Source: SZUA-448 sp964602475
GTDB lineage: Bacteria > Bacillota > Clostridia > Lachnospirales > Lachnospiraceae
Assembly (NCBI GenBank): GCA_964602475.1
Contig: CAZRRN010000016.1
Location: 1 to 56,793 of the forward strand
Direction of reading: 5' to 3'
DNA: 56,793 nt
The notes beneath the pieces are model-generated. The model was given only the letters and a program-made list of their open reading frames with translations, was not told where the DNA came from and did not search any database. Made by a program: the position numbers and the translations under genes. This document shows, in pieces, positions 9,804 through 18,729 of the stretch. Every line of letters begins with the position of its first letter. Position 1 is the stretch's first letter.

Positions 9804-12800
9804 ATGCAGTATGGAATGAACCAAAACCGGATTTTATCGATATTTAACCGATTGAATCAGGGCTTTATTTATTTCGACAATAACCTTGCTGTTGAAGCGA
9901 TTTCCTTGTCTGCAGCCCGGATTCTTGCACTGCCCGAAACCGTTATTGAAAATATAAGCTCCGGTAATTATTCTGCACTTCCCTATCTGACTGCGCGAAA
10001 ATTAACTTCCTCTTCCGAACTATATGAAGCTGCTCTGCAGGTATTGCATACTTCTGCATCCACTGCTTATAATTTCACCGACTCAAGGGGGGGCTCCTGG
10101 CAGGTTGATCTTGTTCCCGATTACTCCTCCGTTCATACGATTGTCGGAGTCTGTGTGTTATTTACAAGTGCTTCAGCGAATAAAACCATTTCCGACCAGC
10201 TTCTGGTTGAAAAAGAACTGAACCGGACTCTGTCCGAAAGCTCAAACTGCGCCATCTGGGAATACAATCCCAAGATAAAAGCCTTGAATCAGCTAAAGAA
10301 ACTGAACGGGCGCTATTCCAACGAAAATCTTCTGATGCCGGATTACCGCAATTCCGTTCTTAGCTGGAACATCGTACATCCCGACGATCTGGATATCTTT
10401 AACGCATATTGCGACAGCATGGATCGCGGTGATGCTTCCTTTGATTATACCCTCCGCGCACTCGGAGATATTGATGAATATATCTATATGAACTTTCATG
10501 GCGGTGCGGTTCGGGATTCTGCCGGTAATCTGCTGAGTGTTGTAGGCAAGACAACAGATGTTACGAACGAATACACCGGACATATTGCTACAGATGACCG
10601 GGTCAATCTTGACCCACTGACTGAAGTACTGAATCAGTCGGCAATCCGTGAAAATATTGAACGCTGCATCGATCGTAATATTAATTACCGTAACGAAGTC
10701 CACGCAATGCTCATCATTGATATTGACAATTTTAAGTCTGTGAATGACAATTTCGGTCATCTTTACGGTGATCTGTTACTGGAAAACTATGCGGAAATGC
10801 TTCACGGCTTCTGTTCTCCCAGTGACACCATCGGAAGAATCGGCGGTGATGAATTTCTTATCTTTATGAAAAGTATTCAAAGTCCGGAGGAAGCGGAGGT
10901 TCTAGCCGAACACATTCTGAAACGTACCGAAAGTGGTCTTCGCGGACAAAAAGCAGAGTGCAGGCTCACTGCGTGCATCGGTATCTCTATTTACCCCGAA
11001 CACGGTTTTGATTTTGATTCACTGTTTAAGTCGGCAGACATCGCCCTGTTCTCTGCCAAGTACGCAGGAAAGAATCATTATAAGATCTTCTGTAGCGATA
11101 CCACCAGCCCGGACTACCACAATGATATGCTTTTCCGGCATACCCCTCATGATGAATGGACAAAAAAAGCCGCATCAAGCTTTGTTGAGAATAATATTGC
11201 CAATTTTGCTTTGGATGTGTTCTCCCATGATGACTCCACCGGTTCTGCCCTGAATAAAGTCTTTCGGGAAATCGGCAAGTTTTACGATTTGTCGCGGATC
11301 TCCATTATGATGCTGTCTCCAGAAACTAATCACCTGAAGACTATCTATATGTGGTGCAACACCGGCGCCGATATTGCCTTAGAAGAAATTGATGCCTGCA
11401 CGGACATCCCATATGACCATTACAAACAGCTTTTTGACGAACGCAATGTTTCTGTTATTAATGATATCAGCAGTGCCGAGCTTGATCCCATAACCAGAGC
11501 TCTTTTCGAGAAAACAGGAACAAAATCCCTTCTTCAGTATGCATTTTATGACGGAGACCGTTACAGCGGAATCGTTAATGTTGCAGATATACAGCAGCCC
11601 CGAATTTGGTCCGTGCACGAAATCGATACACTCGTCACCGTCAGCCGTCTGATTGGAGCCTTTCTTCTTCGTGAAAAGAGCAAGGCGGAGCTGGATAACA
11701 GTCTCTTCTATATCCAGTCTCTGATTCAAAGCCAGAAGCTGACAAATTATGCTATAGACATAAAAACACATGAGCTTTTGTATTTCAGTGAATACACCGG
11801 AACACTTTTTCCGAATATCCGGCTTGGACAGCCCTGCTACCGCGAAATTAAAAAGCGCTCCACTCCCTGCGATATCTGCCCTCTTCTCATGCTGGAACAA
11901 AGCGGAAAGGATTCGATTTCATTTGATTCCTATGACGAGGCTCAGCGAATCTGGCATAACACTGCTGCCTCCCGTGCGGTAACTCCCACCGGACGAGAAA
12001 TCTTTCTGATCAGCCAATCAAATGTTACAAACTTTATTGATCAGGTTTATTCCAGGGATCAGCTGACAGGTATCCCGACCTATTATCGGTTTGATATTGA
12101 TGCTACAGCGCTTCTTCTGGATCGGAAGAATTCGTCACGTCGGTATGCCCTGCTTTATTTTGATATTACAAAATTTAATTTCATTAATAATGAATGGGGT
12201 TACTCCCTGGGTGACGAATTGTTGTCGATTCTTGCAGAAACTGCGAGTGCAAAGCTGGAAGAAGGAGAACTGCTTTGCCGAATCGCTTCAGACCAGTTTG
12301 CAGCTCTTATAAAGTACACTGGGAAAGAGTCTCTGCTTCGCAGAATACAGCGTGTCGATTACATCATTACCAGTATATTTAAAACAAAATATCCAAATAT
12401 CACAATCATACTAACTGCAGGTCTCTACCTGTTCCGTTCCGAGGACACCTTAATTCCTCCTGCTCTTGACAAAGCTAAAATGGCACAGAAAACAGTAAAA
12501 TCCTCACACAAGAATGCAATTGCAGTATACAGCAGTATTCTGAACCGGCAGATGACGCGTGAACAGGAAATTGAATTTCAGATGCATTCTGCTCTGGAAA
12601 ATAATGAATTCTTTTTTATGCTTCAGCCAAAGGTTGAGCCAGGCAGCGGACGGATTGCCGGTGCAGAAGCCTTGGTGCGGTGGAAGCATAACGGAGTTAT
12701 GCTCTTTCCTGATGAATTTATTCCGATTTTTGAGCGGAACGGATTTATTGTCGAGCTTGACTTCTTTGTATATGAACTGGTATTCGCTACAATTCGCGGT

Positions 12801-13316
12801 TGGCTTAACGACGGCAGGATTCCTCCTGTTATTTCCATTAATATATCAAGGCGTCATATCAGCGATAATAGTTTCATTTACCGGCTGGTGGATCTGCTGA
12901 AGAAATACAAGCTTCCGGCCTCCTATATTGAGCTGGAGCTTACCGAAAGCCTGGTATATGAAAATATTGACCGCCTGTTCCAGATACTTAACGAACTTCA
13001 GTCACTTGGCTTTCTGATTGCAATCGATGACTTCGGATCCGGATTTTCTTCCCTGAACCTGCTTCAGACTCTTCCGGCCAACATCATTAAGCTCGATAAG
13101 GAATTTTTCCTGCAGAACGAAATGACCGGCAATCTGCGCACCGTTGTTCTGAACATTATCCAGTTAATCAAAGGTCTCGGCATGAAGGTCGTCTGTGAAG
13201 GAGTCGAAACTAAGGCACAGGCAGACTTTCTTGCCGAGAACCAGTGTGATATGATTCAAGGATACTTTTATTATAAACCGATTACGGTTTCTGATTTTTA
13301 CAAATTAGATTGGTAA
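9804..13316 (+). CDS. multidomain cyclic-di-GMP protein (PAS-PAS-GGDEF-GAF-PAS-GGDEF-EAL)
   Basis: A 1170-residue cytoplasmic signalling protein with no membrane segment. Domains: PAS (about 10-115), a second PAS (145-270), GGDEF (280-435), GAF (450-620), a PAS-like part with a Cys-rich CYREIKKRSTPCDICPLL (about 630-750), a second GGDEF-like domain (755-915) and EAL (925-1165). The first GGDEF has the intact motif RIGGDEF, so it may make cyclic di-GMP; the usual RxxD feedback site is SPSD here. The second has ASDQF in place of GGDEF and should be inactive. The EAL keeps EALVRW, ELTES, IDDFGSG, IKLDKEF, CEGVET and QGYFY, so phosphodiesterase activity is likely. The longest frame starts at a GTG at 9786, but GGAGG lies 7 bases before the ATG at 9804. 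Its 3' end overlaps the convergent rnfB gene by 19 bases. Confidence 0.93.
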   Translation: MQYGMNQNRILSIFNRLNQGFIYFDNNLAVEAISLSAARILALPETVIENISSGNYSALPYLTARKLTSSSELYEAALQVLHTSASTAYNFTDSRGGSWQVDLVPDYSSVHTIVGVCVLFTSASANKTISDQLLVEKELNRTLSESSNCAIWEYNPKIKALNQLKKLNGRYSNENLLMPDYRNSVLSWNIVHPDDLDIFNAYCDSMDRGDASFDYTLRALGDIDEYIYMNFHGGAVRDSAGNLLSVVGKTTDVTNEYTGHIATDDRVNLDPLTEVLNQSAIRENIERCIDRNINYRNEVHAMLIIDIDNFKSVNDNFGHLYGDLLLENYAEMLHGFCSPSDTIGRIGGDEFLIFMKSIQSPEEAEVLAEHILKRTESGLRGQKAECRLTACIGISIYPEHGFDFDSLFKSADIALFSAKYAGKNHYKIFCSDTTSPDYHNDMLFRHTPHDEWTKKAASSFVENNIANFALDVFSHDDSTGSALNKVFREIGKFYDLSRISIMMLSPETNHLKTIYMWCNTGADIALEEIDACTDIPYDHYKQLFDERNVSVINDISSAELDPITRALFEKTGTKSLLQYAFYDGDRYSGIVNVADIQQPRIWSVHEIDTLVTVSRLIGAFLLREKSKAELDNSLFYIQSLIQSQKLTNYAIDIKTHELLYFSEYTGTLFPNIRLGQPCYREIKKRSTPCDICPLLMLEQSGKDSISFDSYDEAQRIWHNTAASRAVTPTGREIFLISQSNVTNFIDQVYSRDQLTGIPTYYRFDIDATALLLDRKNSSRRYALLYFDITKFNFINNEWGYSLGDELLSILAETASAKLEEGELLCRIASDQFAALIKYTGKESLLRRIQRVDYIITSIFKTKYPNITIILTAGLYLFRSEDTLIPPALDKAKMAQKTVKSSHKNAIAVYSSILNRQMTREQEIEFQMHSALENNEFFFMLQPKVEPGSGRIAGAEALVRWKHNGVMLFPDEFIPIFERNGFIVELDFFVYELVFATIRGWLNDGRIPPVISINISRRHISDNSFIYRLVDLLKKYKLPASYIELELTESLVYENIDRLFQILNELQSLGFLIAIDDFGSGFSSLNLLQTLPANIIKLDKEFFLQNEMTGNLRTVVLNIIQLIKGLGMKVVCEGVETKAQADFLAENQCDMIQGYFYYKPITVSDFYKLDW

Positions 13317-14116
13317 ATAATCTTTTGCGGACATTTTTCCGCACATTTTCCGCAGCCGGTACATTTCTTCGGATCTATGTGCGCCAGATTATTCTCCACG
13401 GTAATGGCACCAGACTCACAGACCTTGGCACATATTCCACAGCCGATACAGCCGGTGGAACACGCAAGACGCACATCCTTTCCTTTATTGGTCGAGCTGC
13501 ATGCCACCACGTACGGTGCATCATACGGTACCAGTGTAATAATATGATTCGGACATTCTTTAATGCACCTGCCGCAGGCGGTGCATTTTTCTTTGTCAAC
13601 TACAGCCACTCCGTTCACAACACGTATTGCATCAAACTCACAGACACGGACACAGGATCCATAGCCCATGCAGCCAAAGGAACAGACCTTTTCTCCATGT
13701 CCCGGAATCAGCGCCAGTTTTTTGCAGTCGGCAAGCCCGTCATAGTGGTATTTCACAGTTGTCTTGTCGCATGTTCCCTTGCAGCGGACGTATGCAACCT
13801 GTTTTTCGGTTTCCTCCACAGCAGCTCCCATAAGTTCAGCAATTTTAGAATGATTCGCTCTTCCGACCGGACAGGCATTGACCGGCGCCGACCCTTCCGC
13901 AATTGCTTTGGCAAGCGAGTCACAGCCTGCAAAGCCACAAGCGCCGCAGTTGTTGCCGGGAAGGAGTTCCCGAACAGCCTGCTCCTTTTCATTAGTCTCA
14001 GTTTTGAAAAATTTACCAAATATGCCAAGCATGATACCGATCAGTAAAGCGGTTCCGGCTACTACAGCGGAAGCGACCAGAACCGATTTTATACTTATCG
14101 CTAATATTGTAACCAT
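13298..14116 (-). CDS. rnfB: Rnf complex subunit B (ferredoxin-like electron carrier)
   Basis: Subunit B of the Rnf ferredoxin:NAD+ oxidoreductase, which couples reduced-ferredoxin oxidation to Na+ or H+ export. 272 residues: an N-terminal membrane anchor (about 8-30), a four-Cys iron-sulfur domain (NNCGACGFAGC ... ACPVG), then three ferredoxin-like regions (CSFGCMGYGSCVRVCEF; CTACGRCIKECP; CSTGCIGCGICAKVC with CTGCGKCAEKCP). It is thought to receive electrons from soluble ferredoxin. AGGA lies 6 bases before the ATG. It is the last gene of the operon, 52 bases after rnfA. Its stop lies inside the 3' end of the convergent GGDEF/EAL gene, with no terminator visible between them. Confidence 0.97.
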   Translation of the reverse strand: MVTILAISIKSVLVASAVVAGTALLIGIMLGIFGKFFKTETNEKEQAVRELLPGNNCGACGFAGCDSLAKAIAEGSAPVNACPVGRANHSKIAELMGAAVEETEKQVAYVRCKGTCDKTTVKYHYDGLADCKKLALIPGHGEKVCSFGCMGYGSCVRVCEFDAIRVVNGVAVVDKEKCTACGRCIKECPNHIITLVPYDAPYVVACSSTNKGKDVRLACSTGCIGCGICAKVCESGAITVENNLAHIDPKKCTGCGKCAEKCPQKIIYQSNL

Positions 14117-14168
14117 ATTGTTTCCTCATTTCACATAAGTTTATTGGACGAACCGGATGGCTCTTTGC

Positions 14169-14744
14169 TTACAGAAGACCGGAAAACCCGATAAATGCTA
14201 TCGCCATGAGTCCGGAAGTTATCAGCACGATCGGAGTCCCCCGAAATGATTTAGTGATCTCATTATGCTCAATCCGTTCACGGATTCCTGCCATAATCAC
14301 GATAGCAATAAAGAAACCAACCGAAATCCCGATTCCGTTCACAATACTCGGGAGAAGCGTATATTTATTCTGAACATTTTTCAACGCTACACCGAGTACT
14401 GCGCAGTTTGTTGTAATTAACGGAAGATATACTCCAAGCGAATTGTAAAGACCCTTGACTTTCTTTTTCAGAATCATCTCCACAAGCTGCACCAGCGCAG
14501 CAATCACCAGAATAAACACAATCGTCTGCAGATACTCCAGTCCTAGTTTTTCCAGAATTCCTGTATAAATCAGGCTTGTGACTGCAGAGGAAATCGTGAT
14601 AACAAAGATAACCGCTGCTCCCATTCCCGCTGCCGTTCCGGTCTTCTTAGAAACACCGAGGAACGGACACAATCCAAGAAACTGGCTGAGTACAACATTA
14701 TTGACCAGAGCGGAGCCGATCAGTATCAGTAATAATTCTTTCAT
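14169..14744 (-). CDS. rnfA: Rnf complex subunit A
   Basis: A 191-residue integral membrane subunit with about six helices. It has the family segments NNVVLSQFLGLCPFLGVSKK near the N-terminus, and the mid-protein TNCAVLGV. Together with RnfE it forms the paired, oppositely oriented membrane core; the conserved Cys residues in these segments are thought to carry an intramembrane iron-sulfur centre. The start overlaps the rnfE stop by 4 bases (ATGA), with a GGAGG site inside the end of rnfE, so the two are translationally coupled. Confidence 0.97.
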   Translation of the reverse strand: MKELLLILIGSALVNNVVLSQFLGLCPFLGVSKKTGTAAGMGAAVIFVITISSAVTSLIYTGILEKLGLEYLQTIVFILVIAALVQLVEMILKKKVKGLYNSLGVYLPLITTNCAVLGVALKNVQNKYTLLPSIVNGIGISVGFFIAIVIMAGIRERIEHNEITKSFRGTPIVLITSGLMAIAFIGFSGLL

Positions 14745-15544
14745 TGCTTCGCGCCTCCTTCACTGACAGTTTCTTTTTCTTTCATAGCAGCTTCCTGTCT
14801 TGCTTTCAGTTCTTCCTGTTTCTTTTTTGCTTCTGCTTCCTTTTCCAGTTCGAGTACCAGCCGGTTTGCCTTACAGGCATTGCCGATACAGCCGGTACAG
14901 TCTCCTCCGCAGGCAAGCGGAGCATCATCAGGGACCTCAACATTGGTTGCCGATTTCAGTTTCAGCTTATTCTGCAGTGCCGTCAGTGCCGCAAGCATGA
15001 AAAATGCGCCGGGTGCCATAATAAAAATGGTCAGCGGTTCGTAATTCTTCAGAAACGGAATCTCATAATTAAAAATGGTTCCTGCACCGATCAGCTCACG
15101 AAGTCCTCCAAGAATCGTCAGAGCGGCTGTGAAGCCAAGTCCCATTCCCAGTCCGTCAAAGACAGAAGGAAGAACCGGATTCTTAGATGCATAGGATTCC
15201 GCACGTCCAAGGATAATACAGTTTACTACGATCAATGGAATATAAATACCAAGCGATTCGTTAAGAGCAGGTACATATCCTTCAATCAACAGCTGAACTA
15301 TGGTTACAAAGGATGCTACAATTACAATAAATGCCGGAATTCTGACCTTATCCGGAATCACCTTTCGCAGCATGGATATCAGCATATTAGACATAACAAG
15401 AACTACCGCAGTTGAGAGCCCCATGCCAAGTCCGTTAACTGCCGAGGTAGTAACCGCCAGTGTCGGGCACATTCCGAGCATCAGCACAAAGGTAGGATTC
15501 TCCTTAATGATACCGTTATATAAGCGTTCTGTACATTTATTCAT
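14741..15544 (-). CDS. rnfE: Rnf complex subunit E with Cys-rich C-terminal tail
   Basis: An integral membrane subunit with about six helices, beginning MNKCTERLYNGIIKENPTF, followed by the LGMCPTLAVTT segment and VNCIILGRAE. 267 residues, longer than the usual 200-230. The extra part follows the last helix: a short cysteine cluster (CGGDCTGCIGNACKAN, spacing C-x3-C-x2-C-x4-C) and then a highly charged Glu/Lys-rich helix. The cluster is not part of the standard RnfE fold as I know it and could bind metal or an iron-sulfur centre (inference). The frame is open further up to 15598, but GGAGG lies 8 bases before the ATG at 15544, which overlaps the rnfG stop by 8 bases. Confidence 0.95.
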   Translation of the reverse strand: MNKCTERLYNGIIKENPTFVLMLGMCPTLAVTTSAVNGLGMGLSTAVVLVMSNMLISMLRKVIPDKVRIPAFIVIVASFVTIVQLLIEGYVPALNESLGIYIPLIVVNCIILGRAESYASKNPVLPSVFDGLGMGLGFTAALTILGGLRELIGAGTIFNYEIPFLKNYEPLTIFIMAPGAFFMLAALTALQNKLKLKSATNVEVPDDAPLACGGDCTGCIGNACKANRLVLELEKEAEAKKKQEELKARQEAAMKEKETVSEGGAKQ

Positions 15545-16181
15545 TGACGTAGGCCTCCACTCCGTCAGCAGCAATCTCCCCGGCAAATTTAAGTGCACTG
15601 TTCACCGCATTGGTCACTGCCTTTGATGTTATGGTCGCATTGCTGATTGCATCGACCTTCGTGTCTCCGGCAATCACCTTTGCACTTCCTTTATAGAGAG
15701 CAAAGCTCTGTGTGGCGACATCGGAAAACTGCCCGCGGAATTCTATATCCTGTGCTTTCATTCCGAGACCGGCCGTCTCTGATATAGAAAGGAAAGCAAT
15801 TCCCGTGAAGCGTCCCTCCAGTGTGTATCCACAGGTAAATGTTATATCTCCTCCGTAGCCTGCCGGTGAGGTTACTGTCATCAGGATTCCGGTCGGAGCT
15901 CCTGCTGCATCAACTGCAAACAATGCCTCGTCAATCGTAATCCCTCCTTCGGAAAGAAAGCTCTGTGCTTTCTTCGACAGTGGTTCACAAGCAAGCGTTC
16001 CTGCAAGTTCCGGATAAACTGCAGAATACGCTTCGGTTTTCTTTTTTTCCTGCTGTGCCGCAATCGGCTCCAGCGTAATCTCATGTACAAAGGCAAGCAG
16101 AATTGCCGCTACCAGCGTAATCGCAACAAGCAGTGCCGCATCCTTTACCGGAGTATCTTTCTTAATCACTTTTTCGCTCAC
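15537..16181 (-). CDS. rnfG: Rnf complex subunit G (covalent FMN carrier)
   Basis: A 214-residue subunit with one N-terminal membrane helix (about 16-32) and an extracytoplasmic FMN-binding domain. The motif DAISNATITS near residues 177-186 fits the ApbE-dependent flavinylation site, predicting FMN on Thr183. It passes electrons from RnfD/E towards RnfC. It starts with GTG, 7 bases after AGGAGG, 15 bases after rnfD. Its stop overlaps rnfE by 8 bases. Confidence 0.96.
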   Translation of the reverse strand: MSEKVIKKDTPVKDAALLVAITLVAAILLAFVHEITLEPIAAQQEKKKTEAYSAVYPELAGTLACEPLSKKAQSFLSEGGITIDEALFAVDAAGAPTGILMTVTSPAGYGGDITFTCGYTLEGRFTGIAFLSISETAGLGMKAQDIEFRGQFSDVATQSFALYKGSAKVIAGDTKVDAISNATITSKAVTNAVNSALKFAGEIAADGVEAYVNE

Positions 16182-16196
16182 TTTATCCTCCTATCC

Positions 16197-17234
16197 CTAT
16201 TTCCCAGCTGCAACTACCGGTTTTTTCCCAAAGGATTTCGGTATTGTATATTTTTCAATCAGCGGTACCAGAAGATTACAGAATATAATCGCATAGGAAA
16301 CACCTTCCGCACTGTTTCCGAAGATACGGAACAATCCGGTAAAAATACCAAGTAATATACCGAAAATAATCTGTCCGGTCTTTGTAATGGGACTGGTCAC
16401 ATAATCCGTTGCCATAAAGAAGGCTCCAAGAATGAGACCGCCGCTGCAGAGCTCCGCCGCAAGATACCAGAGATTAAAGCCTTGTCCGCCAAAAATCAGC
16501 AGGAATACAGAGAAAGACAGTAGATAAGCAAACGGGATACGCAGGGAAATCACTTTCCGTGCCACAAGATACAACGCTCCAATCAGAAGCAGTAGTGCAC
16601 TGGTCTCTCCGATCACACCACCGGAAAATCCAAAGAAACCATTAAAGGCTGTCAGTTTGAAATCAGCTGCACTCCCAAGTTCCTTCATAACAGCCAGCGG
16701 AGTCGCCCCCGAAATGCCATCTATAGAGGAAGCTCCGTTAAAAAAATAATACAGCTTCTGTATATATGCTGAATTTTCTGCTGCGGCGGTTGTCCAGTTT
16801 GTTACGGAGAAGGAGGTCATTCGTCCCGCAAAACAGATTACAAGAAAACACCGTGCTGCAAGGGCCGGATTCATAAAATTCTGTCCGAGTCCGCCATACA
16901 GCTCTTTTACAACAATAATCGCAAAAATACCGCCGATAATCGGAATCCAGAGAGGAACCGAAGCAGGAAGATTCATTCCGATTAATAGTCCCGTTACAAG
17001 TGCACTGCATTCGTATGGAACCGGCGGCTTTTTCATCAGCTTTTTCCACAGATATTCCGTCAGAACACAGGTTGTAATACTGACTACAAGTATTAAGAAA
17101 GCCTGAAAGCCAAACCAGTAGACGCCAAAAGCGCTTGCCGGTGCAAGTGCAATCGCCACATCACGCATGATCGATGCCGTTGTTGCTCCGCTTCGAATAT
17201 GCGGTGAGGCCGATACATGATATAATTGTTTCAT
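16197..17234 (-). CDS. rnfD: Rnf complex subunit D (membrane flavoprotein)
   Basis: A 345-residue integral membrane subunit with 9-10 helices, of the NqrB/RnfD family. The motif IDGISGATPLAV places the covalently bound FMN on Thr178. The N-terminus SPHIRSGATTASIMRDV and the segment GGLGQNFMNPALAARCF are family-typical. AAAGGTGA lies 6 bases before the ATG; the gene follows rnfC by 25 bases. Confidence 0.97.
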   Translation of the reverse strand: MKQLYHVSASPHIRSGATTASIMRDVAIALAPASAFGVYWFGFQAFLILVVSITTCVLTEYLWKKLMKKPPVPYECSALVTGLLIGMNLPASVPLWIPIIGGIFAIIVVKELYGGLGQNFMNPALAARCFLVICFAGRMTSFSVTNWTTAAAENSAYIQKLYYFFNGASSIDGISGATPLAVMKELGSAADFKLTAFNGFFGFSGGVIGETSALLLLIGALYLVARKVISLRIPFAYLLSFSVFLLIFGGQGFNLWYLAAELCSGGLILGAFFMATDYVTSPITKTGQIIFGILLGIFTGLFRIFGNSAEGVSYAIIFCNLLVPLIEKYTIPKSFGKKPVVAAGK

Positions 17235-17259
17235 AGGGGGTCACCTTTCTATTTCAACG

Positions 17260-18585
17260 TTATTTCTTTCTCCGGTTATCAAGAATGCTTCTTCTTGTCT
17301 GTTTGAACGCCTGCGTAAGCTTACGACCAGCGGGGCATACATAGGTACAGCAGCCACATTCATAGCATTCCATTCCATCCAGTGCTTCAAAACCTGCATC
17401 CTCAAAGCGTTCTGCATAAATCATCATCTTCTGCGGAATCAAATGACTCGGGCAGACCTCCACGCAGCGTCCGCAGCGGATACAGGGACCTGTTTCCATC
17501 AGAGCAACCGGATCCTTCTTATACGCAAGTAAAGCAGACGAAGTCTTAGTGACAGGAAGCTCTGTATCAAAGATTGCAAGACCCATCATCGGTCCGCCGG
17601 AAATGATTTTCTCTGGCTGCTCTGTAAAGCCGCCGGCTGCATCTAACAGCTCCTGATAATGTGTTCCGATTCTTACGGAGAAATTCTGCGGTGTTTTAAC
17701 TGCATCTCCCGTTACTGTTATGATTCTCCGAATCAATTTCGTTGTCTCACAGACCGCCATATAGATTGCGATTGCTGTATCTGTATTATTTACAACGCAG
17801 CCCGCATCTGCCGGCAGCATGGAGGAGTTGATTTTTCGTCCCGTGCAGGCATAAATCAGCTGACGCTCTGCGCCCTGAGGGTATTTTACCTTCAGTCTCT
17901 GAACCCTGATTCTTGGCTCATTTTCCACCATGGCAGACAGCTTCTCGATACAGTCCGGTTTATTCTCTTCAATAGCTATAATCCCGTTTGCATTGTCAAA
18001 CAGGCTTAAAATAACCTTAAGCCCGCCAATCACCTTCTCCGGTTCCTCTAACAGCATCCGGTAATCTGAGGTCAGATATGGTTCGCATTCTGCTCCATTG
18101 ATAATAATCGTATCAATTGCATCCTCATTCTTCGGTGAAAGCTTGACATTCGTAGGAAAGCCCGCACCGCCCATTCCGACGATTCCGGCTTCCTTAACAA
18201 TCTCCCTGATTTCTGCTTTGGAAAGCTTGGTATAATCGCGCTTTTCTCCAAAACCTTCGATTGCCTTATATTCGTTGTCATTTTCAATAATCACTGAATT
18301 AACCACTGCTCCGGATACTGTGAGCCGCGGCTCAATTGCCTTAACCGTACCGGAAACAGAGCTGTTCACACAGGACGAAATAAAACCTCCTGCTTCTCCG
18401 ATCTTCTGTCCGACCAGAACCTTGTCTCCAACCGCTACGATCGGATTTGCCGGTGCACCGATATGCTGTACCATCGGGAATACCAGATCTCCCTTCGGAA
18501 GCAGCACGGTAACCGGTTTGTTCTTGGACAAATCCTTTCCGTCATACGGATGAATTCCACCACGAAATGTCCCTTTCGCCGTCAT
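17260..18585 (-). CDS. rnfC: Rnf complex subunit C (NADH/FMN site)
   Basis: A 441-residue peripheral cytoplasmic subunit that reduces NAD+. The N-terminus GGIHPYDGKDLSKNKPV is typical. The NADH/FMN-binding Complex1-51K-like region holds GMGGAGFPTNVKL and NGAECEPYLTSDYR. Two four-Cys clusters near the C-terminus (CIRCGRCVEVCP about 373-384 and CYECGCCTYVCP about 411-422) bind two 4Fe-4S centres. It is the first gene of the operon, giving the order rnfCDGEAB seen in acetogens and other Clostridia. No confident promoter was found in the 126 bases upstream. Confidence 0.97.
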   Translation of the reverse strand: MTAKGTFRGGIHPYDGKDLSKNKPVTVLLPKGDLVFPMVQHIGAPANPIVAVGDKVLVGQKIGEAGGFISSCVNSSVSGTVKAIEPRLTVSGAVVNSVIIENDNEYKAIEGFGEKRDYTKLSKAEIREIVKEAGIVGMGGAGFPTNVKLSPKNEDAIDTIIINGAECEPYLTSDYRMLLEEPEKVIGGLKVILSLFDNANGIIAIEENKPDCIEKLSAMVENEPRIRVQRLKVKYPQGAERQLIYACTGRKINSSMLPADAGCVVNNTDTAIAIYMAVCETTKLIRRIITVTGDAVKTPQNFSVRIGTHYQELLDAAGGFTEQPEKIISGGPMMGLAIFDTELPVTKTSSALLAYKKDPVALMETGPCIRCGRCVEVCPSHLIPQKMMIYAERFEDAGFEALDGMECYECGCCTYVCPAGRKLTQAFKQTRRSILDNRRKK

Positions 18586-18700
18586 TCCTGCTTATCCCTC
18601 GACTTTCCTGAAATTTCTTCTTAATATATAATAGTGTGTCCTATAGAAACAGCTTTATCCTAATATCTGAACATGCATAGCAAGGCTCTGTGCTTATTCT

Positions 18701-18729
18701 GCACTTCCGGTTTAAATACCGGCAAGTGC
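18701..18729 (-). other. hairpin around the stop codon of the homocysteine synthase gene
   Basis: GCACTTCCGG and CCGGCAAGTGC can pair (10 pairs, one bulged base) with an 8-base loop that contains the TAA stop. On the minus strand no T-run follows, so it is not a normal intrinsic terminator. It could affect RNA stability. Confidence 0.4.

Noticed and set aside
18701..18729. Hairpin at the homocysteine synthase stop as an intrinsic terminator
   Set aside because: No T-run follows it on the minus strand; kept only as a hairpin.
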